From assembly GCA_963731205.1 (NCBI GenBank), contig CAVSUJ010000001.1:248001-312000 (forward strand): a stretch of 64,000 nucleotides of DNA, given 5' to 3'. Below, piece after piece: positions 32,107 to 41,108 of this stretch. Under the pieces are notes generated by a model. It was not told the DNA's origin, did no database searches, and worked only from the letters and a program-made list of their open reading frames with translations. The translations under genes were made by a program, and so were the position numbers. Every line of letters starts with the position of its first letter. Positions within the stretch are counted from its first letter, which is position 1. Source of the stretch: DATAZK01 sp963731205 (lineage in GTDB: Bacteria; Actinomycetota; Actinomycetes; Frankiales; Frankiaceae).

Positions 32107-34085
32107 CAGGCGGCCCTCCTCACGTCACGCACCACACCGGCCAGCCCGTCGGCCGCCAGTTCCCTCAGCGGGACCGTCAGACCGCCGAGCAGGCCGCCCA
32201 GCCGTACCGCCATCCCGAGGCGTACCGGCCCAGTCTCGCAGTCGACGACCACCGACGCGATCCCGCGCGATCTCAAGCCTGCGGCTGCCGCGGCGGGGTC
32301 GGGACCGCGGGTGTGCCGGCCATCGGTCACGACGACGAGCAGCGGGCGCCGGGAGGGATCGCGGAGCCGTTCGATCTCGAGGACCCGCGCCGAGCGCAGC
32401 AGACCCGCCGCCAATGGTGTACGACCTCCGGTGGGCAACGCCTCCAACTGGCGGCTTGCCCGTTCGATGCTCGACGTGGGCGCCAGTGCGACGGTGGCAT
32501 CGGGCCGGCCGGCGGCGGCGCGGAACGTCACCAGCCCGACCTTGTCGCGGCGCTGGTAGGCGTCCAGCAGCAGCGAGAGGATGCCGGTCTTCACGGCCCG
32601 CATCCGCTCGCGGGCGGCCATCGAGCCGCTGGCGTCGACGCAGAAGAGCACCAGGTTGGACTCGCGTCCCTCCAGGACCGTCTCCCGCAGATCGCCGCGC
32701 TCGAGCACGAGGCCGCGTCGATCGCCGCGACCGCGGGACAGCTGATGCGGTGCCGCGGCGAGCAAGGTGGCGCTGGTGTGCAGCCGGGTCAGCCGCTGCG
32801 CGGGGCGGCGGGCGCCGACGGTGCGACCGCTGCTCGCCGCCAGGGTGCGCCCGCGCCGGCCGGCGGGCCCGCTGACGCCGACGGTCGGCAAGGTCAGCAA
32901 CTTCGCGCGATAGGGGGTCCCGGGGGCGACCGCGGGTTTGTCCGTAGGCGCCTGTCCTTGCGCGGACTCCGGCGTCTCGTGACCGTTCTGGGGGGCGGGA
33001 TCGGGGCGCCGGCCCCCCGGGTCGTCATCCGGCGGCTCGGGCGGCTCAGACGGGGCGCCCGCGTCAGCGATGGCCTGATCGAGGGTCTGCTCGTCGATGC
33101 CGGACGAGCCGGGAGCATCGAACGGGTCGTCGGGCTGCCGGCGGCGCCGGTGGGGGAGCGCGAGCCGGGCAGCGGTGCGGACGTCGTCGGTGCTCACCTG
33201 GGTGCGCCCGTCCCACGCTGCCAGCGCGATCGCCGCCCGCGCCGTCACCAGGTCGGCGCGCAGCCCGTCGACGTCGAAAGCCGCGCAAACGCTGGTGATC
33301 TGGCGCAGCGCGGTGTCATCGAGCACCACCTCACCGAGCAGCCCGCGGGCCGCTTCGATACGTGCCGCGAGCGCGGAATCGGCGTCGGCGTAGCGGGCGG
33401 CGAAGGCATCGGGGCCGGCGTCGTAGGCGAGCCGCCGGCGCACCACCTCGGCCCTCTCCTCGGGGACTCTCGAGGCGCGCACATCGACCGCGAGCCCGAA
33501 GCGGTCGAGCAGCTGCGGGCGCAGCTCGCCCTCTTCCGGATTCATCGTGCCGACCAGCAGGAAGCGGGCGGCGTGCTTCACCGAGACGCCTTCGCGTTCG
33601 ACGTAAGCGGTGCCCATGGCGGCGGCATCGAGGAGCAGATCGACGAGATGGTCGTGCAGCAGGTTGACCTCGTCGACGTAGAGCAGCCCGCGGTGGGCGG
33701 CGGCCAGCAGCCCGGGCTCGAACGCCTTCACGCCTTGGGTGAGCGCACGTTCCAGGTCGAGCGAGCCGACGAGCCGGTCCTCGCTCGCACCGACCGGAAG
33801 CTCGACGAGCCGGGCCGGCCTGACGCTTCTTGCCGCATCCAAGGGGTGCGGCCCGTCGGGGCATTGCGGATCGGGTGCGGCGGGATCGCAGGCGAAGCGG
33901 CAGCCGCTCACCACCGTGACGGGGGGCAGCAGGGCCGCGAGACCCCGCACGATCGTCGACTTGGCGGTGCCTTTCTCGCCGCGCACCAGCACGCCGCCGA
34001 TCGCCGGCGACACCGCGTTGAGCACCAGCGCGAGTTCGAGGTCGTCGAGCCCGACGATCGCGCTGAACGGGTAGGGGGTGCTCAC
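32106..34085 (-). CDS. ChlI/ChlD-type chelatase subunit (AAA+ ATPase fused to VWA domain), putative cobaltochelatase partner
   Basis: This 659-residue protein joins an AAA+ ATPase (about 1-330) to a von Willebrand A domain (about 470-659) through an acidic, Pro-rich linker (about 335-400). Walker A is GEKGTAKST (36-44), Walker B is LLYVDEVNLL (134-143), and the VWA metal site is FCVDASGSM (near 483). Such BchI/BchD-like fusions replace CobS and CobT as the motor of the CobN cobaltochelatase in many actinobacteria. That role is strongly suggested by its position directly after cobN (GTGA overlap at 34085) and before cobO. A magnesium chelatase role is unlikely since no bacteriochlorophyll genes are seen. 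Confidence 0.92.
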   Translation of the reverse strand: MSTPYPFSAIVGLDDLELALVLNAVSPAIGGVLVRGEKGTAKSTIVRGLAALLPPVTVVSGCRFACDPAAPDPQCPDGPHPLDAARSVRPARLVELPVGASEDRLVGSLDLERALTQGVKAFEPGLLAAAHRGLLYVDEVNLLHDHLVDLLLDAAAMGTAYVEREGVSVKHAARFLLVGTMNPEEGELRPQLLDRFGLAVDVRASRVPEERAEVVRRRLAYDAGPDAFAARYADADSALAARIEAARGLLGEVVLDDTALRQITSVCAAFDVDGLRADLVTARAAIALAAWDGRTQVSTDDVRTAARLALPHRRRRQPDDPFDAPGSSGIDEQTLDQAIADAGAPSEPPEPPDDDPGGRRPDPAPQNGHETPESAQGQAPTDKPAVAPGTPYRAKLLTLPTVGVSGPAGRRGRTLAASSGRTVGARRPAQRLTRLHTSATLLAAAPHQLSRGRGDRRGLVLERGDLRETVLEGRESNLVLFCVDASGSMAARERMRAVKTGILSLLLDAYQRRDKVGLVTFRAAAGRPDATVALAPTSSIERASRQLEALPTGGRTPLAAGLLRSARVLEIERLRDPSRRPLLVVVTDGRHTRGPDPAAAAAGLRSRGIASVVVDCETGPVRLGMAVRLGGLLGGLTVPLRELAADGLAGVVRDVRRAA

Positions 34086-37000
34086 GCCGACTCTCCTTCG
34101 AGTTCGCCCTCGAGCTCGAGGTAGGTCGACCGCAGGCGTTCGAGCGTCTCGGCCTCCGGGGCGGCCCAGAGCCCGCGCTCGGCGGCTTCGAGAAGGCGCT
34201 CGGAGATGCCGCGCAGCGCCCAGGGGTTGGACTTGCGCATGAACTCCGCAACCGAGGCGTCGAAGACGTACTCGGCGGCAAGCGACTCATACATCCAGTC
34301 GTCGACGACTCCGGCGGTCGCGTCGAAGCCGAAGAGATAGTCGACGGTGGCGGCCATCTCGAAAGCGCCCTTGTAGCCGTGGCGCTGCATGGCCGCGATC
34401 CACCGCGGATTGACGACGCGGGAACGGAAGACCCGGTGGGTCTCCTCGCCGAGGGTGCGGGTGCGTACCGCATCCGGCACGTGCGAGTCGCCCACATACG
34501 CCGCCGGCGAGCTCCCGGTCAGGTGACGCACCATCGTCACCATCCCGCCGTGGTACTGGAAGTAGTCGTCGGAGTCGACGATGTCGTGCTCGCGGTTGTC
34601 CTGGTTCTTGGCAGCGACTTCGATGCGGGCGAAAGCGGTCTGCATGTCGCTGCGGGCCTCGCGACCGTCGAGCCCGCGCCCGTACGCGTAGCCGCCCCAG
34701 ACCGCGTACACCTCGGCGAGATCGGCATCGCTGCGCCAGTTGCGCGCGTCGATCAGCGGCAGCAGTCCGGCCCCGTACGCGCCGGGCTTGGAGCCGAAGA
34801 TGCGACTGGTGGCGCGCCGCTCGTCGCCGCCGGCCGAGTCCGCAAGGTCGTCCTGCACGTGGGCCCGAAGCGGGTTCAGCTCGGCGGGCTCGTCCAGCGC
34901 CGCCACCGCCCGGATCGCGTCGTCCAGCAGGGCGATCACGTGGGGGAACGCGTCGCGGAAGAAGCCGCTGATGCGTACCGTCACGTCGACGCGGGGCCGG
35001 CCCAACTCTTCGACGGTCATCACCTCGAAGCCGGTGACCCGGCGTGAGGCGTCATCCCAGACGGGCCGAACCCCCAGCAATGCCAGCACTTCTGCGATGT
35101 CGTCGCCCTGCGTGCGCATCGCACTCGTGCCCCAGACGGTGAGCCCGACGGTGCGGGGATAGGCGCCGGTGTCGGTGCGGTAGCGGTCGACGAGCGAGGT
35201 CGCCAGCGCCACTCCCGTCTCCCACGCCAGCCGCGACGGGATCGCCTTGGGGTCGACCGAGTAGAAGTTGCGCCCGGTCGGCAACACATTGACCAGGCCG
35301 CGGGTGGGGGAGCCGGAAGGGCCGGCGGGGATGTAGCCGCCGTCGAGCGCGTGGAGGACGGCAGCGGTCTCCTCGCTGGTGCGGGCCAGGCGCGGGACGA
35401 CCTCGGTGGCGGCGAAGCGCAGCACGCGCGCGACCTCGGGGACGGGGCTGAGCCCGGCAGCGGCGGCGGGATCCCAGCCGCGGGCCTCCATCGCCTCGAC
35501 GAGCCCGCGCGCTTCCTGCTCGAAGCGGTCCACCTCGACGGTGCCGGCGCCCTTGCCCTCCAGCAATCCCAGCGCTTCCCGCAGGCCCGGCACCGCCCCG
35601 GACTCGCCTCCCCAGACCTGGCGGGCGCGCAGGATCGCGAGCACCAGGTTGGTCCGCGCCTCGCCTTCGGGGGCCCGGCCGAGGATGTGCAACCCGTCGC
35701 GGATCTGCGCGTCCTTGATCTCGCACAGGTAACCGTCGACGTGCAGCAGGAAATCGTCGAACGCCTCGTCGCCGGGCCGGTCCTCGATGTGCAGATCGTG
35801 GTGCAGCTGCGCCGCCTGGATCAGCGTCCAGATCTGGGCCCGCACCGCCGGCAGCTTGGGCGGATCGAGCGCCGCGACGGTGGCGTGCTCGTCCATCAGC
35901 TGCTCGAGCTTCGCCAGATCGCCGTAGGAATCGGCGCGCGCCATCGGCGGCACCAGATGATCGACGATCGTGGCGTGGGCGCGGCGCTTGGCCTGAGTGC
36001 CCTCGCCCGGGTCGTTGACGATGAACGGGTAGATGAGCGGCAGGTCACCCAGCACCGCGTCGGGGGCACACGAGTGCGAGAGCCCCAACCCCTTGCCGGG
36101 CAGCCATTCCAGCGTCCCGTGCTTGCCGAGGTGCACGACCGCGTGAGCACCGAACTCGTGGGCCAGCCACCAGTAGGCGGCCAGGTAATGGTGGCTCGGT
36201 GCGAGCGCGGGATCGTGGTAGATGGCGATCGGGTTCTCGCCGAACCCGCGCGGTGGCTGGATCGTCAGCACGACATTGCCGAGCCGCAGGCTCGCCAGGA
36301 CGATCTGGCCGCCGTCGACGTAGAGCGAGCCGGGAGGCGGTCCCCAGGCCGCGGTGACGCTGTCGCGAAGTTCCTGCGGCAGCCGGGAAAACCAGCTTTC
36401 ATACGTCGCGAGCGGCACCCGGGCGGGCGCGGCGCGCAACTGCTCCTCGGTGAGCCACTCGACGTCATGACCACCCGCCGCGATCAGCGCGTGGATCAGC
36501 GCGTCGCCATCGGTGGGCACCTCGGGGCCGAGGTCATAGCCCGCCTCGTGCATCGCCGCAAGCAGTTCGATGGCCGACGCGGGCGTGTCCAAGCCGACGG
36601 CGTTGCCGACCCGCGAGTGCTTGGTCGGATACGACGACAGCACCAGCGCCAGCTTCTTCTGGGGATTCGGGACGCTGCGCAGCCGGGCGTAGGCCGTCGC
36701 CAGCCCTGCAATGCGCTGCGAACGCTCGGGATCGGCGACGTAGATCGGCACGCCATCGGGCCCGTCCTCCTTGAAAGAGAACGGCACCGTGATGAGCCGG
36801 CCGTCGAATTCGGGCACGGCCACCTGCATCGCGGCATCCAGTGGTGAGAGCCCGGCATCGGAATCGGCCCAGGCCGCGCGCGAGGAGGTGAGGCAAAGCC
36901 CCTGCAGCACCGGCACATCCAGCGCGGCGAGCGCCCCGACGTCCCACGACTCGTCACCCGCCGCGGTAGCCGCCCCACCGGCCGCCAGCACCGTCACGAC

Positions 37001-37234
37001 GAGCGCGTCCACGCCGGTGAGCAAGGCGTAGAGCCCGGCTTCGGCGCCTCTCAGCGAGCCGCAGAACACGGGTAAGGCATCAGCACCGGCCGCCTCGAGC
37101 GCGTCGCACAGAGTCTCGACGAAGCCGGTGTTGCCCGACAGCTCATGCGCCCGGTAGTAGACGACACCGACCAGTGGGCGCCGGCTGGATGCGCGACGGC
37201 GAACGCGGCCCGGGCGGACACCGAACGCGGGCAT
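34082..37234 (-). CDS. cobN: Cobaltochelatase CobN, main body (N-terminal part in another frame)
   Basis: CobN is the large catalytic subunit that inserts Co2+ into hydrogenobyrinic acid a,c-diamide with ATP hydrolysed by its partner subunits. This reading covers about 1050 residues: PLVGVVYYRAHELSGN, VHLGKHGTLEWLPGKG, GQVWGGESG-like VWGGESGAVPGLREAL, VLPTGRNFYSVDPKAIPSR, and the C-terminal KGAFEMAATVDYLFGFDATA typical of CobN/BchH. Its frame is open further upstream to about 37302, where a one-base shift joins it to the N-terminal fragment at 37257-37643. Corrected, the gene is 34082-37643, about 1186 residues, the usual CobN length. The stop overlaps the chelatase partner gene (GTGA). Confidence 0.93.
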   Translation of the reverse strand: MPAFGVRPGRVRRRASSRRPLVGVVYYRAHELSGNTGFVETLCDALEAAGADALPVFCGSLRGAEAGLYALLTGVDALVVTVLAAGGAATAAGDESWDVGALAALDVPVLQGLCLTSSRAAWADSDAGLSPLDAAMQVAVPEFDGRLITVPFSFKEDGPDGVPIYVADPERSQRIAGLATAYARLRSVPNPQKKLALVLSSYPTKHSRVGNAVGLDTPASAIELLAAMHEAGYDLGPEVPTDGDALIHALIAAGGHDVEWLTEEQLRAAPARVPLATYESWFSRLPQELRDSVTAAWGPPPGSLYVDGGQIVLASLRLGNVVLTIQPPRGFGENPIAIYHDPALAPSHHYLAAYWWLAHEFGAHAVVHLGKHGTLEWLPGKGLGLSHSCAPDAVLGDLPLIYPFIVNDPGEGTQAKRRAHATIVDHLVPPMARADSYGDLAKLEQLMDEHATVAALDPPKLPAVRAQIWTLIQAAQLHHDLHIEDRPGDEAFDDFLLHVDGYLCEIKDAQIRDGLHILGRAPEGEARTNLVLAILRARQVWGGESGAVPGLREALGLLEGKGAGTVEVDRFEQEARGLVEAMEARGWDPAAAAGLSPVPEVARVLRFAATEVVPRLARTSEETAAVLHALDGGYIPAGPSGSPTRGLVNVLPTGRNFYSVDPKAIPSRLAWETGVALATSLVDRYRTDTGAYPRTVGLTVWGTSAMRTQGDDIAEVLALLGVRPVWDDASRRVTGFEVMTVEELGRPRVDVTVRISGFFRDAFPHVIALLDDAIRAVAALDEPAELNPLRAHVQDDLADSAGGDERRATSRIFGSKPGAYGAGLLPLIDARNWRSDADLAEVYAVWGGYAYGRGLDGREARSDMQTAFARIEVAAKNQDNREHDIVDSDDYFQYHGGMVTMVRHLTGSSPAAYVGDSHVPDAVRTRTLGEETHRVFRSRVVNPRWIAAMQRHGYKGAFEMAATVDYLFGFDATAGVVDDWMYESLAAEYVFDASVAEFMRKSNPWALRGISERLLEAAERGLWAAPEAETLERLRSTYLELEGELEGESA

Positions 37235-37256
37235 CTCGGCCGGTTGCTCGAAGCCC

Positions 37257-37643
37257 TCACCGGTCAGCAGCAGGGTGTCGGACAGGAAGTGGTGCAGTTC
37301 GCCGAAGGTTCGCCGGCCCGCCCTGGCCGAGGTACGCGAGTGCCTCGGCGACCACCCCGGCAGGGGCGGTCGACAGCGCCATCAGCTGGGCGTCTGGGGC
37401 CGTCTCGCCGCCGAGCACCACGAGCGGCCGGCCGCTGGCCCGCAGTGCCTCGATGCCGCCGGGCCACGCCTGGGTGCCGCCGAGCAGCCTCAGCACGATC
37501 ACCGACGCGTCAGCGATGAGCCCGGAAAGCGCTGCAGCATCGGTGGAATCGACGCGTGAGGGGTTGGCCACCCGCCACGGAGCTCCGCTGGAGCGCGCGG
37601 CCAGCAGCTCGGTGTCGGCGGTCGACAGCAGCAGCATGCTCAT
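37257..37643 (-). CDS. cobN: CobN N-terminal fragment, separated from the main body by a one-base frameshift
   Basis: The ATG at 37643 overlaps the cobQ stop (ATGA) and opens MLLLSTADTELLAARSSGA, then VIVLRLLGGTQAWPGGIEAL and YLGQGGPANLR, the normal CobN start. After about residue 115 the reading changes to RTAPLPVRHPAADR and stops. Removing one base of the CC at 37302-37303 instead gives ANLRELHHFLSDTLLLTGEG and joins the main body without a gap. This is therefore the first tenth of cobN, not a separate gene. Real mutation or sequence error cannot be distinguished. Confidence 0.88.
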   Translation of the reverse strand: MSMLLLSTADTELLAARSSGAPWRVANPSRVDSTDAAALSGLIADASVIVLRLLGGTQAWPGGIEALRASGRPLVVLGGETAPDAQLMALSTAPAGVVAEALAYLGQGGPANLRRTAPLPVRHPAADR

Positions 37644-39148
37644 GCGTCCACCGGGCCATGCTGGCGCAAGGTGAGCCCGAGCTCCGCAAGCCCGGTCGGG
37701 ACGCCGTCCTCGATCAGCCGCCAGATCGCCTTCGTGTCAAGGTGATTCTCGACCAGATCGCCGAGCGCATCCAGGCGCGCTTCTCGTACGGCCGCAAACG
37801 ACACGTCGCCCGGCAGCCACCGCCGTCCGGCATCTGCTGCGACCTGACTCAGGAAAGCCTTGCGGAAGCCGTCGTTCTCGAAGATGCCGTGCCAGGTCGT
37901 GCCCCAGGCGGCGCCGACGTGAGCGCCGTCGAAGAACGGCTCACCGGATTCCACGGTCACGCGCCCGTGGTGGATCGCATACGCGTCGACCTCGTGATCG
38001 CGCCAGGCTCCATGGGGGAGGGCGAGCACCTTCTCCGGCGCGTACCGCGTGGTGACCGGGAGCAGCCCGAGCCCCTCGACATAACCGGCCCCGGATTCGA
38101 CCCCGTCGACGATCGCGGTGCCGAGCAGTTGCACGCCTCCACAGATCCCGATGATCGGGCGCTCGGCAGCGGCGCGGTCTTGCAGCGCACGCTCAAAACC
38201 TTTCTCCCGCAGCCATTTCAGGTCGCTGACCGTGGCCCGGCTGCCCGGGAGCACGACGAGATCGGCGTCGCTGAGCGCCGCCGGCGAGGTCACGATGCGC
38301 ACGTCGACGCCGGGCTCGGCCGAGAGGGCATCGACGTCGGTCACGTTGGACATCCGGGGGAGCCGGATCACCGCGACGCGCAGCACGTCCTCGCCGATCG
38401 GCGCCCCCACCGGCACCGACCGGCGTTCGAGATCGAGCGAGTCCTCGACATCGAGCCACAGGCCTTCCTGCCACGGCAGGATGCCGAACGTCCGGCGGCC
38501 GGTCGTCTCGGCCAGCCAGTCCAGCCCGGGTGCTAGCAGGGTCGGATCGCCGCGAAACTTGTTGACCACGAAACCAGCGACATGGCGCTGATCGGCCGGC
38601 TCCAGCACCCCGAGCGTGCCGGCGAAATGCGCCAGCACTCCGCCGCGGTCGATATCACCGACGACGATCACGGGAAGGTCGGCCGCCCGGGCGAGCGCCA
38701 TGTTGGCAAGGTCGCGGTCGCGCAGGTTGACCTCGGCGGGGCTGCCGGCGCCCTCGCAGATCACGACGTCGAACCGGGAGCGCAGATCGGCCAGCGCGGC
38801 GGTGACGACATCGAGCAGCGCCACTTTCAACTCGCGGTAGGAGTGGGCATCGGCATCGGCGTAGGGACGGCCGAGCACGACGACGTGGGAGTGGCGGTCA
38901 CTGCCGGGCTTCAGCAGCACCGGGTTCATCGCGGCCTCCGCTGGCACCCCGGCGGCAGCGGCCTGCATCGCCTGCGCGCGGCCGATCTCGCCGCCGTCGG
39001 CGGTGACCATCGAGTTCAGCGACATGTTCTGGGCCTTGAACGGCGCGACCTTGACGCCCTGGCGCGCGAGCCAGCGGCACAGGCCGGCGACCAGCACGCT
39101 CTTGCCCGCGTCCGACGTGGTGCCGGCCACCAGCAGCCCGCCGCTCAT
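37640..39148 (-). CDS. cobQ: Cobyric acid synthase
   Basis: CobQ/CbiP amidates side chains b, d, e and g to give adenosylcobyric acid. The 502-residue product has the synthase domain (LLVAGTTSDAGKSVLVAGLC, VAPFKAQNMSLNSMVTADGG, EGAGSPAEVNLRDRDLANM) and a C-terminal glutamine amidotransferase domain with Cys in RPIIGICGGVQLLG and a final GTTWHGIFENDGFRKAFL block. The frame is open to 39283, but the Met at 39148 (MSGGLLVAGTTSD) is the family start and gives an ATGA overlap with cobD. Its stop overlaps the cobN start. Confidence 0.97.
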   Translation of the reverse strand: MSGGLLVAGTTSDAGKSVLVAGLCRWLARQGVKVAPFKAQNMSLNSMVTADGGEIGRAQAMQAAAAGVPAEAAMNPVLLKPGSDRHSHVVVLGRPYADADAHSYRELKVALLDVVTAALADLRSRFDVVICEGAGSPAEVNLRDRDLANMALARAADLPVIVVGDIDRGGVLAHFAGTLGVLEPADQRHVAGFVVNKFRGDPTLLAPGLDWLAETTGRRTFGILPWQEGLWLDVEDSLDLERRSVPVGAPIGEDVLRVAVIRLPRMSNVTDVDALSAEPGVDVRIVTSPAALSDADLVVLPGSRATVSDLKWLREKGFERALQDRAAAERPIIGICGGVQLLGTAIVDGVESGAGYVEGLGLLPVTTRYAPEKVLALPHGAWRDHEVDAYAIHHGRVTVESGEPFFDGAHVGAAWGTTWHGIFENDGFRKAFLSQVAADAGRRWLPGDVSFAAVREARLDALGDLVENHLDTKAIWRLIEDGVPTGLAELGLTLRQHGPVDA

Positions 39149-40116
39149 GAAGCCCGTCCCAGGCCATCGAGCGCGAGGGCAAGGACGGCGCAGACGAACG
39201 CGGCGGCGAGCGTCACATCGCGGGACAGCCGCGCGGCGCGTACGACATCGGCGGCATCCGGATCGCGCCCGTCGCCCTGCCAAGGACGGTCCGACAGGCC
39301 GTAGGGATAGACGGTCGGCCCGCCCAGCCGTACCCCGAGTGCCCCCGCGAACGCCGCCTCACACGGCCCCGCGTTAGGGCTCGGATGCGCAGCGGCGTCG
39401 CGGCGCCAGGCCTTCCTCGCGTCAGCTCCTGAGCCACCGACCAAGCCCGCGAGAGCCACGGCGAGCGCCGCCGTGAGACGGGCCGGCAGCAGCCCGGCGA
39501 GGTCGTCGAGGCGCGCAGCGGCGAAGCCGAAGCGCTCGTAGCGCTCGCTGTGATGGCCCACCATGGCGTCCAGCGTGTTGACGATGCGGTAGCCGACGAC
39601 ACCCGGCGCCCCCGCCAGCACGCCCCACAGCAGCGGCCCGACGACGGCGTCGGAAGTGTTCTCCGCCACCGATTCGATCGCGGCCCGCGCCATGCCGGCG
39701 CCGTCCAGCAGGGTGGGGTCGCGCCCGACCAGGTTGGGCATCAGCGCCCGGGCGCCGGCCAGATCACCGGCGGCGAGCCGCTCGCTGAGCCGCTCGGCCT
39801 CGCGGCGCAGGCTGCGCGAACCGATCGCCGCCCAGCTGACGGATGCCAGCAGCGCGAGACGTCCGACTCCCGAAAGCCGCCACTGAGCCAGCGCAGCCGC
39901 GGCCGTCAGCGGGAGCGTGACCAGCGCCACGTGGACGCCGCCGCGCATGCGCCGGGGCGCATAGAGCGCGCCTTCCAGGTGTGACGCGAGCTGCCCCACC
40001 CCGGCGACCGGATGCCAGCGCGGCGGGTCGGCGAGCACGGAATCGGCGGCGAGGCCCAGCCCGAGACCGGCCGCGCGCGCCACACCGGGCGAGGCGAGCC
40101 ACCCAGAACTCAGCAT
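39145..40116 (-). CDS. cobD: Adenosylcobinamide-phosphate synthase
   Basis: CobD/CbiB is an inner-membrane protein that attaches the aminopropanol arm to adenosylcobyric acid. The 323-residue product has several hydrophobic segments, the conserved LAADSVLADPPRWHPVAGVG near the N-terminus, the AAIESVAENTSDAVVGPLLW block and YRIVNTLDAMVGHHSERYER, and a PSPNAGPCEAAFAGALGVRL motif. The Met at 40116 is preferred; the longer open frame to 40311 lies inside the riboswitch. It is the first gene of the leftward operon. The start has no clear Shine-Dalgarno, in keeping with control by the leader RNA. Confidence 0.95.
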   Translation of the reverse strand: MLSSGWLASPGVARAAGLGLGLAADSVLADPPRWHPVAGVGQLASHLEGALYAPRRMRGGVHVALVTLPLTAAAALAQWRLSGVGRLALLASVSWAAIGSRSLRREAERLSERLAAGDLAGARALMPNLVGRDPTLLDGAGMARAAIESVAENTSDAVVGPLLWGVLAGAPGVVGYRIVNTLDAMVGHHSERYERFGFAAARLDDLAGLLPARLTAALAVALAGLVGGSGADARKAWRRDAAAHPSPNAGPCEAAFAGALGVRLGGPTVYPYGLSDRPWQGDGRDPDAADVVRAARLSRDVTLAAAFVCAVLALALDGLGRAS

Positions 40117-40125
40117 CAGGCGACG

Positions 40126-40137
40126 GCCTGCGCAGGC
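40126..40137 (-). promoter_or_regulatory. 12-base perfect palindrome between riboswitch and cobD start
   Basis: GCCTGCGCAGGC is self-complementary and lies 10 bases before the cobD ATG on the transcript. It repeats a CAGGCG/CGCCTG theme flanking the start. It may be part of the expression platform that hides or exposes the start codon; the structure was judged by eye only. Confidence 0.4.
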
Positions 40138-40174
40138 GACATCGGGACGGTCCTCACTCGGGGTCCGCGCCCCG

Positions 40175-40360
40175 GGCTGACGGGCCGATGGCCGGAGTCT
40201 CCTGGCTCCCGGATCAGGGCTCCCCTCGGCCTTCCGGCCTGAATGTGCAGGCCGTGGCCGCGGTGAGGATCGCTCCCCGGTGACAGTGGCGGGACCGCGC
40301 CGGATTCGCACCGGCTTCCTCCGTGTCCATCGCTGGCGCCTGTGAACCTACCGCAAGCGG
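40175..40360 (-). promoter_or_regulatory. Cobalamin (B12) riboswitch
   Basis: On the minus strand the 5' leader of cobD contains GGAAGCCGGTGCGAATCCGG (40319-40300) leading to the conserved GCCACTG (40290-40284). After a variable arm comes the B12 box core AGCCAGGAGAC (40207-40197). Their order and spacing are those of the adenosylcobalamin aptamer. End points are approximate. It should switch off cobD and the 17-kb operon behind it when cobalamin is plentiful. The remaining leader (about 40117-40175) with a 12-base palindrome is the likely expression platform. The region upstream to 40482 holds the divergent promoters of this operon and of the superoxide dismutase gene. Confidence 0.95.
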
Positions 40361-40482
40361 CAGGTGACGTCCGCTCCCCTCACAAGCGTCGGGACGGCCC
40401 TCGATCGGCAGGTGAGCGCGTAAGGACTAACGTTCTGGGAAGGACGATCAAGTCCGTCGAACCTCACGAGGGAGCACTGCCC

Positions 40483-41097
40483 GTGGCGAGTTACACGCTG
40501 CCCGACCTGCCCTACGATTACGCGGCCCTCGAGCCGCACATCAGCGGCGAAATCATCGAGTTGCATCACGACAAGCACCATGCCGCCTACGTCAAGGGCG
40601 CCAACGACACGCTCGAGAAGCTGGCCGACGCCCGCGACAAGGGCGATTTCGGGGCCATCGTCGGACTGGAGAAGACGTTCGCCTTCCACCTGTCCGGCCA
40701 CACCCTGCACACGCTCTACTGGCAGAACCTGTCCGGCGACGGCGGCGACAAGCCCGACGGCGCCCTGGCCTCCGCGATCGACGCCGACTTCGGCAGCTTC
40801 GACGGCTTCAAGGGCCAGCTCACCCAGGCCACCGCGACCACCCAGGGCTCCGGCTGGGGTGTGCTGTCCTACGACAGCCTCGGCAAGCGGCTGACCGTCC
40901 AGCAGGTCTATGACCACCAGGGCAACGTCGGCATCGGCAACACGCCGCTGCTGGTGTTCGACGCCTGGGAGCACGCGTTCTACCTGCAGTACAAGAACGT
41001 GAAGCCGGACTACGTCAACGCGCTGTGGAACATCGTCAACTGGGCCGATGTCGCCGCCCGTTACGACGCCGTCAGCAAGGCCGGCATCACGGTCTAG
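40483..41097 (+). CDS. sodA: Superoxide dismutase, Fe/Mn family
   Basis: This 204-residue enzyme converts superoxide to hydrogen peroxide and oxygen. The four metal ligands are visible: His28 (ELHHDKHHAAYV), His76 (SGHTLHTLYWQNL), Asp160 and His164 (DAWEHAFYLQYKN). Tyr36 is also present. Mn versus Fe use cannot be decided here. The frame is open from 40342, but the GTG at 40483 (MASYTLPDLPYDYAALEP) is the family start and has GAGGGAG about 8 bases before it. It is monocistronic: a large hairpin follows at 41109-41158. The gene is divergent from the cobalamin operon. Confidence 0.97.
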   Translation: MASYTLPDLPYDYAALEPHISGEIIELHHDKHHAAYVKGANDTLEKLADARDKGDFGAIVGLEKTFAFHLSGHTLHTLYWQNLSGDGGDKPDGALASAIDADFGSFDGFKGQLTQATATTQGSGWGVLSYDSLGKRLTVQQVYDHQGNVGIGNTPLLVFDAWEHAFYLQYKNVKPDYVNALWNIVNWADVAARYDAVSKAGITV

Positions 41098-41108
41098 CGA
41101 CCACGGGC

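Noticed and set aside
32106..34085. Magnesium chelatase for bacteriochlorophyll
   Set aside because: It lies between cobN and cobO in a cobalamin operon and no bacteriochlorophyll genes are present.
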